In this document: positions 18,412-27,104 of the stretch, in pieces
Layout: every line of letters starts with the position of its first letter
How positions within the stretch are numbered: position 1 is the first letter of the stretch
NCBI RefSeq assembly: GCF_002237655.1
Contig: NZ_NOKT01000022.1
Location: 1 to 64,000 of the forward strand
Direction: 5' to 3'
DNA length: 64,000 nucleotides
Source: Streptomyces sp. XY006
Lineage (GTDB): Bacteria; Actinomycetota; Actinomycetes; Streptomycetales; Streptomycetaceae
Notes under the pieces: model-generated
What the model saw: the letters and a program-made list of their open reading frames with translations, nothing else
Told to the model about the DNA's origin: nothing
Database searches by the model: none
Made by a program: the position numbers and the translations under genes

Positions 18412-19332
18412 ATGACCGCCACCGCGCCCCGCCCGTCCCTCGCCAGGACACCCGGGGCCCCGCGCCCGGCCCGCGGTCCCCGCCTGCCGGTGCGGGTCCT
18501 GCCCCTCACCCCCGCGGTCGTCCTCCTGCTGCTGTTCCTGGCCGGCCCGATCGCGTACTGCGTCCTCATCGCCTTCACCGACCTCCAGCTCACCGGCCAG
18601 GCCGAGTCGTCGTTCGTCGGCTTCGACAACTTCACCCGGGCCTTCGGCGACGAGGCGTTCCTCAACGCCGTATGGCTGACGCTGGTGTTCACGGTCCTGT
18701 CGTCGCTGATCGGGCAGAACACCCTCGGACTCGCCCTCGCCGCGCTGATGCGGCGCGCCTCGAAACCGGTGCGCACCCTGACCGGCGGCATCGTGGTCAC
18801 CGCCTGGGTCCTGCCGGAGGTGGTGGCGGGCTTCCTGCTGTACGCCTTCTTCCGCCGCGAGGGCACCCTGAACGCCGTCCTGGACTGGCTGCACCTGCCG
18901 TCCCAGAACTGGCTCTACACCCTGCCCATCCTGGCGGTGTCCTTCGCCAACGTCTGGCGGGGCACGGCCTTCTCGATGCTGGTCTACTCGGCCGCGCTGA
19001 ACGAGATCCCGCAGGAGATCACCGAGGCGGCGGAGGTCGACGGAGCGGGCGGCTGGCGCCGCATGTGGCACATCACGCTGCCCATGATCCGCCGTTCCAT
19101 CGGCACGAACCTGATGCTCAACACCCTGCAGACCCTCTCGGTCTTCGGCCTGATCTGGGTGATGACGCGCGGCGGCCCGGGCGGCCGGAGCCAGACGCTG
19201 CCGCTGTTCATGTACGAACAGGCCTTCCAGAACAGCCTGATCGGCTACGGCACCGCGGTCGCCCTGCTCCTGCTGCTGGTCGGCTCCCTCTTCTCCCTTC
19301 TCTACCTGCGCCTGCTGCGGACGGAGGTCTGA
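18412..19332 (+). CDS. Sugar ABC transporter permease (MalF-like)
   Basis: This 306-residue inner-membrane permease has six membrane segments. The EAA loop that contacts the ATPase is seen as ITEAAEVDGAGGWRRMWHITLPM. A proline-rich cytoplasmic N-terminus of about 35 residues precedes segment 1. The start lies 16 bp after the binding-protein stop. It forms the channel with the next gene product. Confidence 0.94.
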   Translation: MTATAPRPSLARTPGAPRPARGPRLPVRVLPLTPAVVLLLLFLAGPIAYCVLIAFTDLQLTGQAESSFVGFDNFTRAFGDEAFLNAVWLTLVFTVLSSLIGQNTLGLALAALMRRASKPVRTLTGGIVVTAWVLPEVVAGFLLYAFFRREGTLNAVLDWLHLPSQNWLYTLPILAVSFANVWRGTAFSMLVYSAALNEIPQEITEAAEVDGAGGWRRMWHITLPMIRRSIGTNLMLNTLQTLSVFGLIWVMTRGGPGGRSQTLPLFMYEQAFQNSLIGYGTAVALLLLLVGSLFSLLYLRLLRTEV

Positions 19333-19337
19333 CCCGC

Positions 19338-20174
19338 ATGGCCACGCTCACCTCCCGCCGTACGACCCGCCGCCTCGCCGCCGACGCCGGCCTGCTGGCC
19401 GTCGCCGCCGCGTTCGTCCTGCCCCTGGCCTGGGTCGTCCTCTCGGCCCTCGACCCCGGCGCCACCCTCCGGGTGAAGGCGCCCGACGGCCTGACCCTGG
19501 ACCACTTCGACGCGGTCCTGACCCCCGAGATCACCTTCACGCCCCTGCTCAACAGCCTCCTGCTGTGCGGCGGCGCGACACTGCTGACGGTGGTCTGCGC
19601 GGCCCTGGCCGCCTACCCCCTGTCCCGCTTCCGCTCCCGCTTCAACCGGCCGTTCCTGCTGGCGATCCTCTTCGCCACCAGCCTGCCCATCACGGCGATC
19701 ATGGTCCCGGTCTACGCGCTCTTCGTGCGGGTGGACCTGATCGACACCATGCACGGCACGATCCTCTTCTTCGCCGCGTCCCAACTGCCGTTCGCCATCT
19801 GGCTGATGAAGAACTTCATGGACGGCGTCCCGAAGGAACTGGAGGAGGCGGCCTGGACGGACGGCGCCTCCTCCCTGCAGTCCCTCGTCCGCATCGTGCT
19901 GCCCCTGATGGGCCCGGGCGTGGCCGTGGTGACGGTCTTCTCCTTCGTCATGATGTGGGGCAACTTCTTCGTCCCCTTCATGCTCCTGCTCACCCCCGAC
20001 CAGATGCCGGCGTCGGTCAGCATCAACGACTTCTTCGGCAACCGGGGCATGGTGGCCTACGGCCAGCTGGCCGCGTTCTCCCTCGTCTACTCGACGCCAG
20101 TGATCCTCCTGTACGTGCTGATCTCCCGGCGCCTGGGCGGGGGCTTCGCGCTGGGCGGGGCGGTGAAGGGCTGA
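19338..20174 (+). CDS. Sugar ABC transporter permease (MalG-like)
   Basis: This 278-residue protein has six membrane segments and the EAA motif LEEAAWTDGASSLQSLVRIVLPL. The ATG follows the stop of the first permease by 5 bp, with GGAGG 10 nt upstream. It pairs with the previous permease. It is the last gene of the importer operon before an 85-bp gap. Confidence 0.94.
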   Translation: MATLTSRRTTRRLAADAGLLAVAAAFVLPLAWVVLSALDPGATLRVKAPDGLTLDHFDAVLTPEITFTPLLNSLLLCGGATLLTVVCAALAAYPLSRFRSRFNRPFLLAILFATSLPITAIMVPVYALFVRVDLIDTMHGTILFFAASQLPFAIWLMKNFMDGVPKELEEAAWTDGASSLQSLVRIVLPLMGPGVAVVTVFSFVMMWGNFFVPFMLLLTPDQMPASVSINDFFGNRGMVAYGQLAAFSLVYSTPVILLYVLISRRLGGGFALGGAVKG

Positions 20175-20259
20175 CGGGGGCGGACGGGAAGCAACCGCGC
20201 GCGCCCGCTGTTGGACGTCGTGACCGCGGAGATCACCGCGCTCGGCACAAGGGGGAGAC

Positions 20260-21180
20260 ATGTCGGTTCGTGCTCTGCTCGTCGATCCGTCCGCGCCCGT
20301 CGCCGTCCGGCTCGGCGAGGTCGCCGAGCCGGAGCCCGGGCCGGGTCAGGTCCTCGTCGAGGTCTCGCACGTCTCGTTGAACCACGGCGACCTCAACGAC
20401 GCCCGCTCCGGGCGCGTCCCGGTGGGAGCGGTGCTCGGCTCGGACGCCGCCGGCGTGGTCGTCCGGGCCGCGGCCGACGGAACCGGGCCGGCGGTGGGCA
20501 CGCGGGTGGTGGCCCTGACCTCGGGAGCCTTCGCCGAGCGGGTGGCGATCGGCGTGGGCGAGCTGGCCGAGGTGCCCGAGGGCCTGGACCCGGCGAAGGC
20601 GGTGGGGCTCCCGGTCGCCGGGGTGGCGGCGCTGCGCTCGCTGCGGGCCGCCGGACTCGGGCCCGGCAGGAGGGTGCTGGTCACCGGGGCGTCCGGCGGG
20701 GTCGGCCGGTTCGCCGTCCAGCTGGCGGCCCGGGCCGGGGCCCAGGTGATCGCGTCCGTCGGCTCGGCCGCCCGGGCCGGGGGACTGGCCGGGGCCGGTG
20801 CCGACGAGGTGCTGGTCGGGCTGGAGGGGCTCAAGGAGCCGGTGGACATCGTCATCGACAGCGTCGGCGGCCCCCAACTGGTCGCCGCCTGGGACCTGCT
20901 CGCCCCCGGCGGCAGCGTGCAGAGCGTCGGCTGGACGTCCGGGGAACCCGCCGTCTTCCCGCCGTACGCGACCGTCGGCCCGGCCAAGTCGCTGTCCTCC
21001 TTCGTCATCGACTCGGAGGCGGGCGCCGACCTGGCCGTCCTCACCGAGCTGGCCGCCGAGGGGTCCCTGACCGTGGAGACAGGCTGGCAGGGCCCGTGGA
21101 ACCGATTCGACGAGGCGGCCGAGGCCCTGCACGCACGCCGAGTCCAAGGCAAGGCGATCCTGGAGATAACGCCCCACTAG
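20260..21180 (+). CDS. MDR-family zinc-independent quinone oxidoreductase/alcohol dehydrogenase
   Basis: The 306-residue protein has the two-domain medium-chain reductase fold. The N-terminal GroES-like domain contains VSLNHGDLNDARSG and VLGSDAAGVVV. The Rossmann domain has the NADPH-binding VLVTGASGGVGRFAVQLAA. The structural-zinc cysteines of classical alcohol dehydrogenases are absent, so a quinone- or enone-reductase activity is more likely. GGGGGAG lies just before the ATG. It stands between the sugar importer and the convergent dehydratase, with no clear functional link. Confidence 0.88.
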   Translation: MSVRALLVDPSAPVAVRLGEVAEPEPGPGQVLVEVSHVSLNHGDLNDARSGRVPVGAVLGSDAAGVVVRAAADGTGPAVGTRVVALTSGAFAERVAIGVGELAEVPEGLDPAKAVGLPVAGVAALRSLRAAGLGPGRRVLVTGASGGVGRFAVQLAARAGAQVIASVGSAARAGGLAGAGADEVLVGLEGLKEPVDIVIDSVGGPQLVAAWDLLAPGGSVQSVGWTSGEPAVFPPYATVGPAKSLSSFVIDSEAGADLAVLTELAAEGSLTVETGWQGPWNRFDEAAEALHARRVQGKAILEITPH

Positions 21181-21240
21181 GGGCGCTCGAACCCTGACGT
21201 CCCCCGGCGTCCCGCCCGCACTCGTCGGCCCGGGCGGTGG

Positions 21241-22587
21241 TCACCGCACCAGACTCGGACGCTTCGGGTCGAAGGACCACCCCGGCACGAGGTACCGCAT
21301 CGCCACCGCGTCGTCCCGTGCCCCCGCCGTGCCCGCCGCCTTCTCGCGGTACAGCTCGTGTGCCGCCAGCAACCGGTCCATGTCGAGCGTGATTCCCAGA
21401 CCCGGCGCGGCCGGCACCGCGATCTCCCCGTCCACGATCCGCGGCGGATCCGTCGTCAGCCGCTCCAGCCCCTCCTGCCAGATCCAGTGCGTGTCCAGCG
21501 CGTTGTACTCCCCCGGCGCCGCCGCCCCGCAGTGCGTCACCATCGCCAGCGAGATGTCGAAGTGGTTGTTGGAGTGGCACCCCCACGTCAGCCCCGTCGC
21601 CCGGCACAACTGCGCCACCCGCACCGACCCCTGCATCGTCCAGAAGTGCGGATCGGCCAGCGGGATGGACACCGACTGCAGAGCCAGCGCGTGCGCCAGC
21701 TGCCGCCAGTCCGTCGCGATCATGTTGGTCGCCGTCGGCAGCCCCGTCGCCCGCCGGAACTCCGCGAGGATCTCCCGCCCCGAGTAGCCCCCTTCCGCCC
21801 CGCACGGATCCTCGGCGTACGCCAGCGTGCCCACCAGCGGCCGGCACAGCTCGACCGCCTCCCGCAGCGACCAGGCCCCGTTGGGGTCGAGGGTGATCCG
21901 GGCGTCGGGGAACCGCCGCTTGAGCGCCCGCACGGCGGCGACCTCCTCGGCCCCCTCCAGCACACCCCCCTTGAGCTTGAAGTCCCGGAACCCGTACCGC
22001 TCGTACGCCGCCTCGGCCTGCCGCACGATCGCCTCCGGCGACAGCGCCTCCTCGTGCCGCACCCGGTACCACGCGACCGGGGAGCCGGGCTCGCGCACGT
22101 ACTCCAGGTCGGTGCGGTCCGCGTCGCCCACGTAGAACAGATAGCCCAGCACCCGCACGGACTCCCGCTGCTGCCCGTCCCCCAGCAGCGCGGCGACCGG
22201 CAGGTCCAGGTGCTGCCCGAGCAGGTCCAGCAGGGCCGACTCGACCGCCGTGACGGTGTGGACGGTGGTCCGCTGGTCGAAGGTCTGCGCACCGCGCCCG
22301 CCCGCGTCCCGGTCGGCGAACCGCTCCCCGATCTCCCGCAGCACCCGCTTGTAGTCGCCGACCTTCACCCCGACGACCAGCGACGCGGCGTCCCGCAGGG
22401 TCCGCGTGATCGCCTCCCCGCCGGGCACCTCCCCGAGCCCGGTCCGGCCCTCGGAGTCGGTGAGGACGACGACGTTGCGGGTGAAGTACGGCCCGTGCGC
22501 GCCGGAGAGGTTCAGTTCCATGCTGTCCCGGCCGGCGACGGGGTGGACGGCGAACGCCGTGACGACCGGCTGCTGCCCGATGCCCAT
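21241..22587 (-). CDS. gudD: Glucarate dehydratase-like enolase-superfamily enzyme
   Basis: The 448-residue protein fits the GlucD group. An N-terminal capping domain is followed by a barrel with KxK catalytic lysines in FRDFKLKGGV, metal-binding aspartate in LDPNGAWSL, TNMIATDWRQL, and a catalytic His in GCHSNNHFDISLAMVTH. It would dehydrate D-glucarate or a related aldarate to a 5-keto-4-deoxy acid. ATG 22587 has GAGG 6 nt upstream and is preferred over ATG 22599, which is in the same frame. An imperfect 21-bp palindrome lies just upstream, suggesting control by a GntR-type regulator. No other aldarate gene is adjacent, so the substrate is uncertain. Confidence 0.85.
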   Translation of the reverse strand: MGIGQQPVVTAFAVHPVAGRDSMELNLSGAHGPYFTRNVVVLTDSEGRTGLGEVPGGEAITRTLRDAASLVVGVKVGDYKRVLREIGERFADRDAGGRGAQTFDQRTTVHTVTAVESALLDLLGQHLDLPVAALLGDGQQRESVRVLGYLFYVGDADRTDLEYVREPGSPVAWYRVRHEEALSPEAIVRQAEAAYERYGFRDFKLKGGVLEGAEEVAAVRALKRRFPDARITLDPNGAWSLREAVELCRPLVGTLAYAEDPCGAEGGYSGREILAEFRRATGLPTATNMIATDWRQLAHALALQSVSIPLADPHFWTMQGSVRVAQLCRATGLTWGCHSNNHFDISLAMVTHCGAAAPGEYNALDTHWIWQEGLERLTTDPPRIVDGEIAVPAAPGLGITLDMDRLLAAHELYREKAAGTAGARDDAVAMRYLVPGWSFDPKRPSLVR

Positions 22588-22604
22588 CAGGTGCCTCATC
22601 TCTG

Positions 22605-22625
22605 TATGCAGACGACGTCTACGTA
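22605..22625. promoter_or_regulatory. Imperfect 21-bp palindrome upstream of gudD
   Basis: Centred on A22615, eight of ten base pairs match, with the core AGACG-A-CGTCT perfect. It sits 18 bp before the chosen gudD start and looks like a GntR-type operator, but the regulator is not in the window. Confidence 0.45.
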
Positions 22626-23066
22626 GGCAGATGGAGGCTAGATGGGTGGACGACCGGGGTCAATGGGCCGACGATCATCAATGGCCGGAAGGAAACGCCC
22701 TCGCGCGACGCGGACCGTACGGATTGCGCCGCCGGCCCACGCCTTCGCCCGCCCTCGGGAGACGCCGGCGGCGAGGCACACCGCTTCGATGCCCGGCCCT
22801 GTGCACGACGCCCGGGCCGCCCCGCCCGTCCCCGCCGCCGTGCGGTCGATGCGCGAATATGCCCACTGAGCTTGCCGTTCGCCGGGGCCGTGGTCCCCAC
22901 GGGACTGCCGGCGCCGCTCCGGACCCCGCCCGCGCCCGCACATCCGTCCGCCGGACAGACGCCCCCGGCCCCGGCGAACCCGCCGGTAGCCGTAGCTTCC
23001 TACAATCCGTGATCCTGGCCGAACTGACCGTAGTCGCCGCAGCCCCACGCCCCTAGCTTGTGGCCC
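22626..23066. other. Intergenic region before the XRE regulator
   Basis: About 440 bp without a convincing gene. Open frames on both strands here are short, have no ribosome site and look like antisense GC noise. TACAAT at 23001 and TAGCTT at 23054-23059 are possible -10 boxes for the following gene. The second would give an mRNA starting at or next to GTG 23067. Confidence 0.4.
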
Positions 23067-23798
23067 GTGCGCCGACCTTCACCCAGCCCGAGCGAGCCCT
23101 CCCCGACGACGACTCCGCCCTTCAACGCCCCCGCCGCCCGCCGGCTGCGCGCGGCCCTCGGCATGGCCCCCGAGCACGTCGCCCACGGCATGCGCGTCTC
23201 GTACGGGCACCCGCACGTCTCCCCGGACCACGTGATCGCCTGGGAGCGCGGGATCATGGCCCCGAGCAACTCCGAACTCACCGCCCTCGCGGGCGTGCTG
23301 TGGTGCTCGCCGGCCGAGCTCATCGGCAGACCGCGCACCCTGCGCGAACACCGCATCGCCCGCTGCCTCGCCCCCGAGGACGTGGCCCGGGCCGTCGGGC
23401 ACGACGTCCACGCGTATCTGCGCATGGAGGAGACGGACAGCTGGCGCGGCACCGAGCGCCAGTCCGCCGCGCTCGCCGAACTGCTCGGCCTCGGCCTGCC
23501 CGACTTCGTCACCGTCACGGGCCGCGACGCCCGGCTCGGCGATCTGCTGCGCAGCGCGGCCATCACCCGCTGGCAGGCCTATGTGCGCCCGGTGGCCCGG
23601 CTCGTCCCGCTGGACCGGCGGTTCCTGGAGGGTGCTCTGCAGAGCCTGCACGAGGACTACCAGGGCCACATGGCCGCCACCCTGAGCTGGGGCGGCGGCA
23701 GCGGTGACGCGGGCGGCGCCGGCCAGGACTTCCTCGACCGGATCGTCGAGCACTTCTGGGCGAAGCTCCAGGACGACACCGGACGGGAGGCTGTCTAG
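23067..23798 (+). CDS. Helix-turn-helix (XRE-like) transcriptional regulator
   Basis: The 243-residue protein has a proline/serine-rich start and then an XRE-like DNA-binding region, ARRLRAALGMAPEHVAHGM to VIAWERGIMAPSNSELTALAGVLWC. A second, similar repeat follows: LREHRIARCLAPEDVARAVG with YLRMEE. Two tandem helix-turn-helix modules are therefore possible. The C-terminal 100 residues are helical and of unknown function. GTG 23067 is preferred over TTG 23058 because TAGCTT 7 bp upstream suggests a leaderless start. Its stop overlaps the stop of pfkA on the other strand. Confidence 0.8.
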   Translation: MRRPSPSPSEPSPTTTPPFNAPAARRLRAALGMAPEHVAHGMRVSYGHPHVSPDHVIAWERGIMAPSNSELTALAGVLWCSPAELIGRPRTLREHRIARCLAPEDVARAVGHDVHAYLRMEETDSWRGTERQSAALAELLGLGLPDFVTVTGRDARLGDLLRSAAITRWQAYVRPVARLVPLDRRFLEGALQSLHEDYQGHMAATLSWGGGSGDAGGAGQDFLDRIVEHFWAKLQDDTGREAV

Positions 23799-24820
23799 AA
23801 GACCGACTCGGCCTCGTCCATACGGTCCTTGGGCACGGTCTTCAGCTCGGTCACGGCCTCGGCGAGCGGCACCATCACGATGTCCGTCCCGCGCAGCGCG
23901 GTCATCCGGCCGAACTCGCCCCGGTGCGCGGCCTCCACCGCGTGCCAGCCGAACCGGGTGGCCAGGACCCGGTCGTAGGCGGTGGGCACACCGCCGCGCT
24001 GGACGTGGCCGAGGATGACCGGCTTGGCCTCCTTGCCCAGCCGCCGCTCCAGCTCGTGGGCGAGGGCCGTGCCGATGCCCTGGAAGCGCTCGTGGCCGAA
24101 CTTGTCTATGGCGCCCTTGCCGTAGTCCATGCTGCCGTCGACCGGGTGGGCGCCCTCGGCGACGCAGACCACCGCGAACTTCTTGCCGCGGGCGAAGCGC
24201 TCCTCGACCATCTTCACGAGGTCCGCCGGGTCGAAGGGGCGCTCCGGCAGGCAGATCCCGTGCGCGCCGGCGGCCATGCCGGACTCCAGCGCGATCCAGC
24301 CCGCGTGCCGGCCCATGACCTCCACGACCATCACGCGCTGGTGGGACTCGGCGGTGGTCTTCAGGCGGTCCATCGCCTCGGTGGCGACGCCGACCGCGGT
24401 GTCGAAGCCGAAGGTGCGGTCCGTGGAGGAGATGTCGTTGTCGATCGTCTTCGGCACGCCGACGACGGGCAGGCCCGCGTCGGAGAGCATCCGGGCCGCC
24501 GTCAGCGTGCCCTCGCCGCCGATCGGGATGAGCGCGTCGATGCCGAACTCGTGGATCATGTCGGAGGCGTTCTCACAGGCCTCGCGGAGCCGGTCGCGCT
24601 CCAGCCGGGACGAGCCGAGGATGGTGCCGCCACGGGCCAGGATGCCGCTGACGGACTCCAGGTCGAGGTTGCGGAAGCGGCCGTCCAGCAGGCCCGCGTA
24701 GCCGTCCTCGAAGCCGATGACCTCGTCGCCGTAGTTGTCGACCGCCCGGTGCACGACCGACCGGATCACGGCGTTCAGGCCGGGGCAGTCGCCGCCTGCG
24801 GTGAGAACTCCGATACGCAT
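23795..24820 (-). CDS. pfkA: ATP-dependent 6-phosphofructokinase
   Basis: The 341-residue enzyme phosphorylates fructose 6-phosphate in glycolysis. It starts MRIGVLTAGGDCPGLNAVIR. The phosphoryl-donor site has GGEGT with Gly104, which predicts ATP rather than pyrophosphate use. The catalytic loop is PKTIDND with Asp127, and VMGRHAGWIAL and HVQRGGVPTAYDR bind the sugar phosphate. Lys124 beside Gly104 is the combination I associate with actinomycete ATP enzymes. ATG 24820 has AGGAG about 10 nt upstream; the longer frame has no support. It is divergent from pta. Confidence 0.96.
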   Translation of the reverse strand: MRIGVLTAGGDCPGLNAVIRSVVHRAVDNYGDEVIGFEDGYAGLLDGRFRNLDLESVSGILARGGTILGSSRLERDRLREACENASDMIHEFGIDALIPIGGEGTLTAARMLSDAGLPVVGVPKTIDNDISSTDRTFGFDTAVGVATEAMDRLKTTAESHQRVMVVEVMGRHAGWIALESGMAAGAHGICLPERPFDPADLVKMVEERFARGKKFAVVCVAEGAHPVDGSMDYGKGAIDKFGHERFQGIGTALAHELERRLGKEAKPVILGHVQRGGVPTAYDRVLATRFGWHAVEAAHRGEFGRMTALRGTDIVMVPLAEAVTELKTVPKDRMDEAESVF

Positions 24821-24913
24821 CGTGCTGTGTCTCCTGCTCGCTGTTGACGCCGGTGAGCCACTGCCGATTGTTTCACGCTCCACAGCCCGCCGTGGCACCC
24901 CGGTCTGACGGGC

Positions 24914-24942
24914 GCCTTATATAGCGGCAGAGGTATTGTCAA
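24914..24942 (-). promoter_or_regulatory. pfkA promoter
   Basis: On the minus strand a perfect TTGACA (24942-24937) is followed, 17 bp on, by TAAGGC (24919-24914). TATAAG two bases earlier is an alternative -10. The predicted leader to pfkA is about 85-90 nt. Confidence 0.6.
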
Positions 24943-25007
24943 GAGGGTTCTGCTCACCTTGGTGGGCGATTTTTCTGCCCTCGTTCGCGATGAAACGGAG
25001 AGCTCGC

Positions 25008-27104
25008 GTGACCCGCAGCGTGTACGTGACCGGCATCGACCGCGGTGACGGCCGCCAGGTCGTCGAACTGGGGGTCATGGAACTCCTCACCCGGCAGGTC
25101 GACCGGGTCGGCGTCTTCCGTCCACTGGTGCACGACGGACCCGACCGCCTCTTCGAGCTGCTGCGCGCCCGCTACCGGCTCGCCCAGGACCCGGCGACCG
25201 TCTACGGCATGGACTACCACGAGGCGTCCGCCCTCCAGGCCGAGGCCGGCACCGACGAGCTGGTCTCCACGCTCGTCGACCGCTTCCACCGGGTCGCCCG
25301 CGACTTCGACGTCGTCCTGGTCCTCGGCACCGACTACGCCGGCACCCAGCTCCCGGACGAGCTGTCGCTCAACGCCCGGCTGGCGAACGAGTTCGGCGCC
25401 TCCGTGCTCCCGGTCGTCGGCGGCCGCAAGCAGCCCGTGGAGTCCGTGCTCGCCGAGACGCGCAACGCCTACCGCGCCTACGACACCCTCGGCTGCGACG
25501 TCCTGGCCATGGTCGCCAACCGGGTGGCCCGCGAGGACCGCGACGAGATCGCCCGCCAGCTGGACTCCCGGCTCCCGGTGCCCTGTTACGTGCTGCCCGA
25601 CGAGCCGGCCCTGTCCGCCCCGACCGTCTCGCAGATCAGCCACGCCCTCGGCGCCGAGGTGGTGCTCGGCGACGACTCCGGGCTCGCCCGGGACGTGCTC
25701 GGCTTCGTCTTCGGCGGCGCGATGCTGCCGAACTTCCTCGGCGCCCTGACCCCGGGCTGCCTCGTCGTCACCCCGGGCGACCGCGCGGACCTGGTCGTGG
25801 GCGCGCTCGCCGCGCACAGCGCCGGCACCCCGCCGATCGCCGGTGTCCTGCTCACCCTGAACGAGGTGCCCGGGCAGGACATCCTCACCCTCGCCGACCG
25901 CCTCGCCCCCGGCACCCCGGTGCTGTCGGTGACCGGCAACAGCTTCCCCACCGCCGAGCAGTTGTTCTCCCTGGAGGGCAAGCTCAACGCGGCCACCCCG
26001 CGCAAGGCGGAGCGGGCCCTCGGCCTGTTCGAGCGCTACGCCGACACCGGCGACCTCGCGCGCCGCGTCTCCGCGCCGAGCAGCGACCGCGTCACGCCGA
26101 TGATGTTCGAGCACAAGCTGCTGGAGCAGGCCCGCAGCGACCTGCGCCGGGTCGTGCTGCCCGAGGGCACCGAGGAGCGCGTGCTGCACGCGGCCGAGGT
26201 GCTGCTGCGCCGGGGCGTGTGCGAACTGACCCTGCTCGGCCCGGTCGACCAGATCCGCAAGAAGGCCGCCGACCTCGGCGTGGACCTGGGCGAGACCCAG
26301 CTGATCGACCCGGCCACCTCCGAACTGCGGGACGCTTTCGCCGAGAAGTACGCGGCCCTGCGCGCCCACCGGGGCGTCACGGTGGAGCTGGCGTACGACG
26401 TCGTCTCGGACGTGAACTACTTCGGCACGCTGATGGTCCAGGAGGGCCTCGCCGACGGCATGGTGTCCGGCTCGGTGCACTCCACGGCCGCGACGATCCG
26501 CCCGGCCTTCGAGATCATCAAGACCAAGCCGGACGCGGACATCGTCTCGTCGGTGTTCTTCATGTGCCTGGCCGACAAGGTCCTGGTCTACGGCGACTGC
26601 GCGGTCAACCCGGACCCGGACGCCGAGCAGCTCGCCGACATCGCCGTGCAGTCGGCGACCACGGCCGCGCGGTTCGGGGTGGAGCCGCGGATCGCCATGC
26701 TGTCGTACTCGACCGGCACGTCCGGCTCGGGCGCCGACGTCGACAAGGTGCGCGAGGCCACCGAACTGGTCCGCGCGCGCCGCCCGGATCTGAAGATCGA
26801 GGGCCCGATCCAGTACGACGCCGCCGTGGAGCCGTCGGTCGCGGCGACCAAGCTGCCCGGATCCGAGGTCGCCGGGCAGGCGAGCGTGCTGATCTTCCCC
26901 GACCTGAACACGGGCAACAACACCTACAAGGCGGTGCAGCGCTCGGCCGGCGCCATCGCCGTCGGACCGGTGCTGCAGGGCCTGCGCAAGCCGGTCAACG
27001 ACCTGTCCCGGGGCGCCCTGGTCCAGGACATCGTCAACACCGTCGCCATCACGGCGATCCAGGCCCAGATCCCGTCCCCGAGCGAGAAGGCAGCCGCCCA
27101 GTGA
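25008..27104 (+). CDS. pta: Phosphate acetyltransferase (long, Pta type)
   Basis: The 698-residue enzyme converts acetyl-CoA and phosphate to acetyl phosphate and CoA. The N-terminal part (about residues 1-360) is the BioD-like/DRTGG regulatory region, with SVYVTGIDRGDGRQVVELG and LGCDVLAMVANRV. The C-terminal catalytic PTA domain begins at MMFEHKLLEQARSDLRRVVLPEG and includes GSVHSTAATIRPAFEII and MLSYSTGTSGSGADVDKV. GTG 25008 has GGAG 8-10 nt upstream. Its end overlaps the ackA start (GTGA), so the two are translationally coupled. The pair controls acetate overflow and acetyl phosphate levels. Confidence 0.96.
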   Translation: MTRSVYVTGIDRGDGRQVVELGVMELLTRQVDRVGVFRPLVHDGPDRLFELLRARYRLAQDPATVYGMDYHEASALQAEAGTDELVSTLVDRFHRVARDFDVVLVLGTDYAGTQLPDELSLNARLANEFGASVLPVVGGRKQPVESVLAETRNAYRAYDTLGCDVLAMVANRVAREDRDEIARQLDSRLPVPCYVLPDEPALSAPTVSQISHALGAEVVLGDDSGLARDVLGFVFGGAMLPNFLGALTPGCLVVTPGDRADLVVGALAAHSAGTPPIAGVLLTLNEVPGQDILTLADRLAPGTPVLSVTGNSFPTAEQLFSLEGKLNAATPRKAERALGLFERYADTGDLARRVSAPSSDRVTPMMFEHKLLEQARSDLRRVVLPEGTEERVLHAAEVLLRRGVCELTLLGPVDQIRKKAADLGVDLGETQLIDPATSELRDAFAEKYAALRAHRGVTVELAYDVVSDVNYFGTLMVQEGLADGMVSGSVHSTAATIRPAFEIIKTKPDADIVSSVFFMCLADKVLVYGDCAVNPDPDAEQLADIAVQSATTAARFGVEPRIAMLSYSTGTSGSGADVDKVREATELVRARRPDLKIEGPIQYDAAVEPSVAATKLPGSEVAGQASVLIFPDLNTGNNTYKAVQRSAGAIAVGPVLQGLRKPVNDLSRGALVQDIVNTVAITAIQAQIPSPSEKAAAQ

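Noticed and set aside
22638..23048. 136-residue minus-strand frame before the XRE gene
   Set aside because: Arg/Gly-rich noise composition with no start signal or motif.
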